Source: Candidatus Methanofilum arcanum
GTDB taxonomy: Archaea > Halobacteriota > Methanomicrobia > Methanomicrobiales > Methanospirillaceae
DNA length: 64,000 bases
NCBI GenBank assembly: GCA_031285085.1
Contig: JAITWW010000093.1
Coordinates: 1 to 64,000 of the forward strand
Direction: 5' to 3'
Below, in pieces: positions 61,570 to 64,000 of this stretch (position 1 is the first letter of the stretch; every line of letters starts with the position of its first letter). The position numbers and the translations under genes are program-made. Under the pieces are notes generated by a model. That model saw only the letters and a program-made list of their open reading frames with translations. It was not told where the DNA came from and did not search any database.

Positions 61570-64000
61570 TCACAGTTTTACACCACTCGTGAAGCTCGCT
61601 TCTTCATCCATTAGGATTAAATATCCCATAGCAGGGTGCATGTAGCGTTTATCTGCATTTATTGCACTATAAATAGGATCCTCCCAAACCTGGCGTACTG
61701 GATCATATCCAATGGCACGATCCCACTTTCCTTCAATGCTTGCAAGTGCCTCGCTCGCTATGATTGGTTGCCATGCTGAGATACCAATACCATTCCAGCC
61801 AGGCAGTAATGTGGTTTGATAGTTACCTTCCCTTGTTGCAAACACAAAGGTGCCTTCTATAACACCAGGCTCTGCACTGTTCACTCTCACTAATTCAAGT
61901 GGAGTAACAATGTAATTATCAGGGACTTCCATCCAGTCCTGCCTTTCCCAACTATAGACTGAATATGGCCACGCACCGGTCTGAATTCCTGCAAAAACAT
62001 CTGCCATGGTATTAAATCCATTTGCAAGTTCAACAGGAACAGAAACGTGGTTCCAGCCTGGGTAGATAAGCACAGAGTTCCCTTCCCCGATAACAACATA
62101 TCTTTTCTTTGTTAAGGATGCTTCTCCACCGTTGTTTCGAATAGTAAGTCTTACATCATAGATTCCAGGTTCACTTATGACTGCAATTGGGTTCTGCTCA
62201 GATGAACACCAGACTACAACGCCATCTCTAATGAACTCCCAATCCCATGAGGTGATAACAACCCCTTGAGAGAGATCAGTACACTGCATGGTTGTTGGAA
62301 GCCAGGGATTTTTTTGAGGATGAACTTCAAAGTCTATATTTGCTTGTGTAGGTGCATCTTCTACAATCAAGATCGATTTGGTGACAGATGCGGAACTGGT
62401 ATACCGGTTTCCAACAGTTAACGTTACCTCATAGGTTCCTGATTGTGAATAGCTGTGAACGGGGCTACGCAGTGAAGACCAAGAACCATCGCCAAACTTC
62501 CACTGCCAGCTGTCAGGATCTCCTGTTGAGATATCAGTAAAGAGAACATCTTCACCAATTGATGCAATGTCTTTGCTCATTCTGAAATTTGCTTGTGGTG
62601 CTGAGCCAACCGTGATCATGACAGGTTCTGAGACATAAAGAGCAAGACCATCATCAGCAGTTAAAGTAACATAATAGCTACCTGCGTTCTGATAGGTGTG
62701 TTGTGGATTACGCGTTGAATCGGTTGGATCAAGGGGACAGTCCCCAGTACATTCCCAAACGAGGGTCTCACCATCTCCAAAGTCCCAAATCAGGGTTTTT
62801 GGTTTGAGTTCAGGATCTGATCGTTCGGTGAACTGAACAGTCAGTGGTTCTGGTCCCCAAAGAGGATCTGCGTCAAAGAAAACCTCTGCACGCTTATTTC
62901 CAACAGTCACATTGCCTACAGCCTCATTACTGCTACCACCATTATTGCTGACAACAAGTATAATCGTGTAGATGCCTGGTTTATCAAAGATCATCACAGG
63001 ATGCTGCTCGGCAGAGGTTCCAATGACTTTTTCGTCAAGCTCAAATGTCCAATGCCAATCATCGATATACCCACTTGAGGTATCGGTGAAGAACACTCGA
63101 ACCGGATTTTTTGGACTATCTAAAGGAGTGGCATAGAAACTTGCTACAGGAGCCTCATTCGTTACCAGAATGGTTGCTGTTGCAGGAACCTTACTCGCAC
63201 CAAAGATATTGCTAACAGAGAGAGAGACAGTATACTCACCGGGGGTACTGTAACTATACATTGGGCTCTGAAGAGCAGAGGTACTACCATCACCGAAATT
63301 CCAGTTCCAGCTCGTTGGATTTCCTAATGAGAGATCCGTTGGATCTCCTGTTGAGAGATCAGTAAAGGAAATCTCTTCACCAATTCGAACAACCACCTTA
63401 TCTTCAACAATTGGTTTATCCATTCTGAATGCAGCAATTGGAGGACCACCAACGACAATCTCCACTGGTTCTGAGATATAGAGAGCAAGACCGTCATCAG
63501 CAGTTAAAGTAACATAATAACAGCCTGGCTTTTGATATGTGTGCTCTGGATTACGCGTTGGATCAAGGGGGCAGTCCCCAGTACATTCCCAAACGAGGGT
63601 CTCACCATCTCCAAAGTCCCACGTAAGGGTTTTTGGCTTCAGTTCTGGATCTGATCTATCGGTGAACTGAACCGTCAATGGAGCGAGACCCCAGAGAGGC
63701 GTCGCGTCAAAGAAGACCTTTGCACGTTCATTACCGACAGTGACAGTACCAACTGCTTCATTGCTGCTGCCACCGTTATTGCTGACAATAAGTGTGATCT
63801 TATAGTCACCGGGTTTGTCAAAGATCATCACTGGGTTTTGTTCGGCAGAGGTTCCAATGACTTGTTCATCAAACTCGAAAATCCAATTCCATTTTTCAAT
63901 GTACCCTGTTGAGGTATCTGTAAAGGAGACACGAACTGGATTCTTTGAGCTCTCATAAGGAGTGGAATAGAAGCTTGCAACAGGAAGATCATTTGTCACC
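61570..64000 (-). CDS. PKD-repeat surface protein, N-terminus outside window
   Basis: The frame is open from the window edge (no true start visible) to 61570, giving the last 809 residues. It consists of seven PKD-like modules: two units of three (A1-A3 and B1-B3) and a single C1. Recurrent cores are WDFGDGETLVWECTGDC, WNWNFGDGS, and NPVMIFDKPG. These are followed by a diverged GWN module at about 640-809 with PGWNHVSVP and PGWNGIGIS, ending SFTSGVKL. PKD domains are extracellular protein- or glycan-binding folds. The two units are about 85-90% alike at protein level in places and share long identical DNA stretches. The next gene starts 9 nt after the stop, so the cluster is one operon. Confidence 0.82.
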   Translation of the reverse strand, partial: VTNDLPVASFYSTPYESSKNPVRVSFTDTSTGYIEKWNWIFEFDEQVIGTSAEQNPVMIFDKPGDYKITLIVSNNGGSSNEAVGTVTVGNERAKVFFDATPLWGLAPLTVQFTDRSDPELKPKTLTWDFGDGETLVWECTGDCPLDPTRNPEHTYQKPGCYYVTLTADDGLALYISEPVEIVVGGPPIAAFRMDKPIVEDKVVVRIGEEISFTDLSTGDPTDLSLGNPTSWNWNFGDGSTSALQSPMYSYSTPGEYTVSLSVSNIFGASKVPATATILVTNEAPVASFYATPLDSPKNPVRVFFTDTSSGYIDDWHWTFELDEKVIGTSAEQHPVMIFDKPGIYTIILVVSNNGGSSNEAVGNVTVGNKRAEVFFDADPLWGPEPLTVQFTERSDPELKPKTLIWDFGDGETLVWECTGDCPLDPTDSTRNPQHTYQNAGSYYVTLTADDGLALYVSEPVMITVGSAPQANFRMSKDIASIGEDVLFTDISTGDPDSWQWKFGDGSWSSLRSPVHSYSQSGTYEVTLTVGNRYTSSASVTKSILIVEDAPTQANIDFEVHPQKNPWLPTTMQCTDLSQGVVITSWDWEFIRDGVVVWCSSEQNPIAVISEPGIYDVRLTIRNNGGEASLTKKRYVVIGEGNSVLIYPGWNHVSVPVELANGFNTMADVFAGIQTGAWPYSVYSWERQDWMEVPDNYIVTPLELVRVNSAEPGVIEGTFVFATREGNYQTTLLPGWNGIGISAWQPIIASEALASIEGKWDRAIGYDPVRQVWEDPIYSAINADKRYMHPAMGYLILMDEEASFTSGVKL
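62317..64000 (-). repeat. 834-bp tandem duplication within the PKD protein gene
   Basis: Corresponding segments recur at a constant 834-bp spacing, equal to 278 codons. Examples are the segment around 63131-63150 versus 63965-63984 (VASFY start), and 62731 versus 63565 (start of a segment more than 50 bp long and almost identical). The left unit has 3 extra codons (DST) in the second module, while the right unit has a 12-residue insertion with GDPT/GNPT repeats in the third module. This points to a duplication of a three-domain block, young enough to keep DNA identity. Confidence 0.85.

Overview
The window reads as part of the chromosome of a methanogenic archaeon, most likely from the order Methanomicrobiales. 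The evidence is the methyl-coenzyme M reductase activation ATPase AtwA, an F420H2 oxidase-type flavodiiron protein FprA, archaeal information-processing genes (TBP, SMC/ScpA, Hel308, HerA, Cgi121, archaeal TyrRS and AlaRS, thermosome, CDC48, RIO1/KH pair), TATA-box promoters placed for leaderless or short-leader transcripts, and a large cell-surface protein with a DUF3821-like region and PKD domains of the kind found in Methanomicrobiales envelopes. The DNA is moderately AT-rich. No rRNA is present, so the genus cannot be fixed. Most genes look like ordinary housekeeping genes, intermixed on both strands in short operons.

Layout. 1-4260: a HEAT-repeat protein cut by the window edge, small secreted proteins, a MarC-type membrane protein, and a decayed transposase fragment. 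4312-7530: a CDC48-type AAA ATPase with an unusual coiled-coil insert, followed by an Hsp20 protein. 7606-14438: TBP, an acyl-CoA synthetase, HtpX, a solo Cas1-like protein, phosphoglycerate kinase and an FKBP-like membrane protein. 14542-22589: TyrRS, RIO1 kinase plus KH protein, a GDP-mannose-forming enzyme, a substrate-binding lipoprotein, AtwA and a P-type-ATPase-like HAD protein. 22596-23232: a non-coding stretch with a MITE-like inverted repeat. 23233-32442: KEOPS subunit Cgi121, Hel308, two TPR lipoproteins, thymidylate synthase, a secreted Ig-like protein, an iron-sulfur flavoprotein and an orphan DNA methyltransferase. 32582-40101: AlaRS, an HTH regulator, thermosome and HerA. 40292-41620: a small region of decay holding a metallopeptidase gene, a second transposase fragment and a broken MFS transporter. 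41824-47406: FprA, initiator tRNA-Met and a SWIM/SNF2 pair. 47570-55088: secreted CARDB and GWN-type proteins, then ScpA, SMC and a coiled-coil protein. 55292-64000: a cluster of surface proteins built from a few shared beta-rich modules.

How the genes relate. Protein quality control is strongly represented (CDC48, Hsp20, thermosome, HtpX, FKBP-like). A chromosome-maintenance group is spread through the window (SMC-ScpA, Hel308, HerA, SNF2-SWIM). The envelope cluster at the right end shares two recurring modules, called here the FYG module and the GWN module. They occur in four neighbouring secreted genes and in one more about 8 kb away.

The most notable observations are: a stand-alone Cas1 homologue with no CRISPR array or other cas gene, in which the usual catalytic glutamate position appears to be histidine; a coiled-coil insertion in the D1 part of CDC48; two differently decayed copies of one transposase family with a basic, AT-hook-like tail; the SNF2-SWIM pair; and a surface gene cluster with a recent 834-bp internal duplication.
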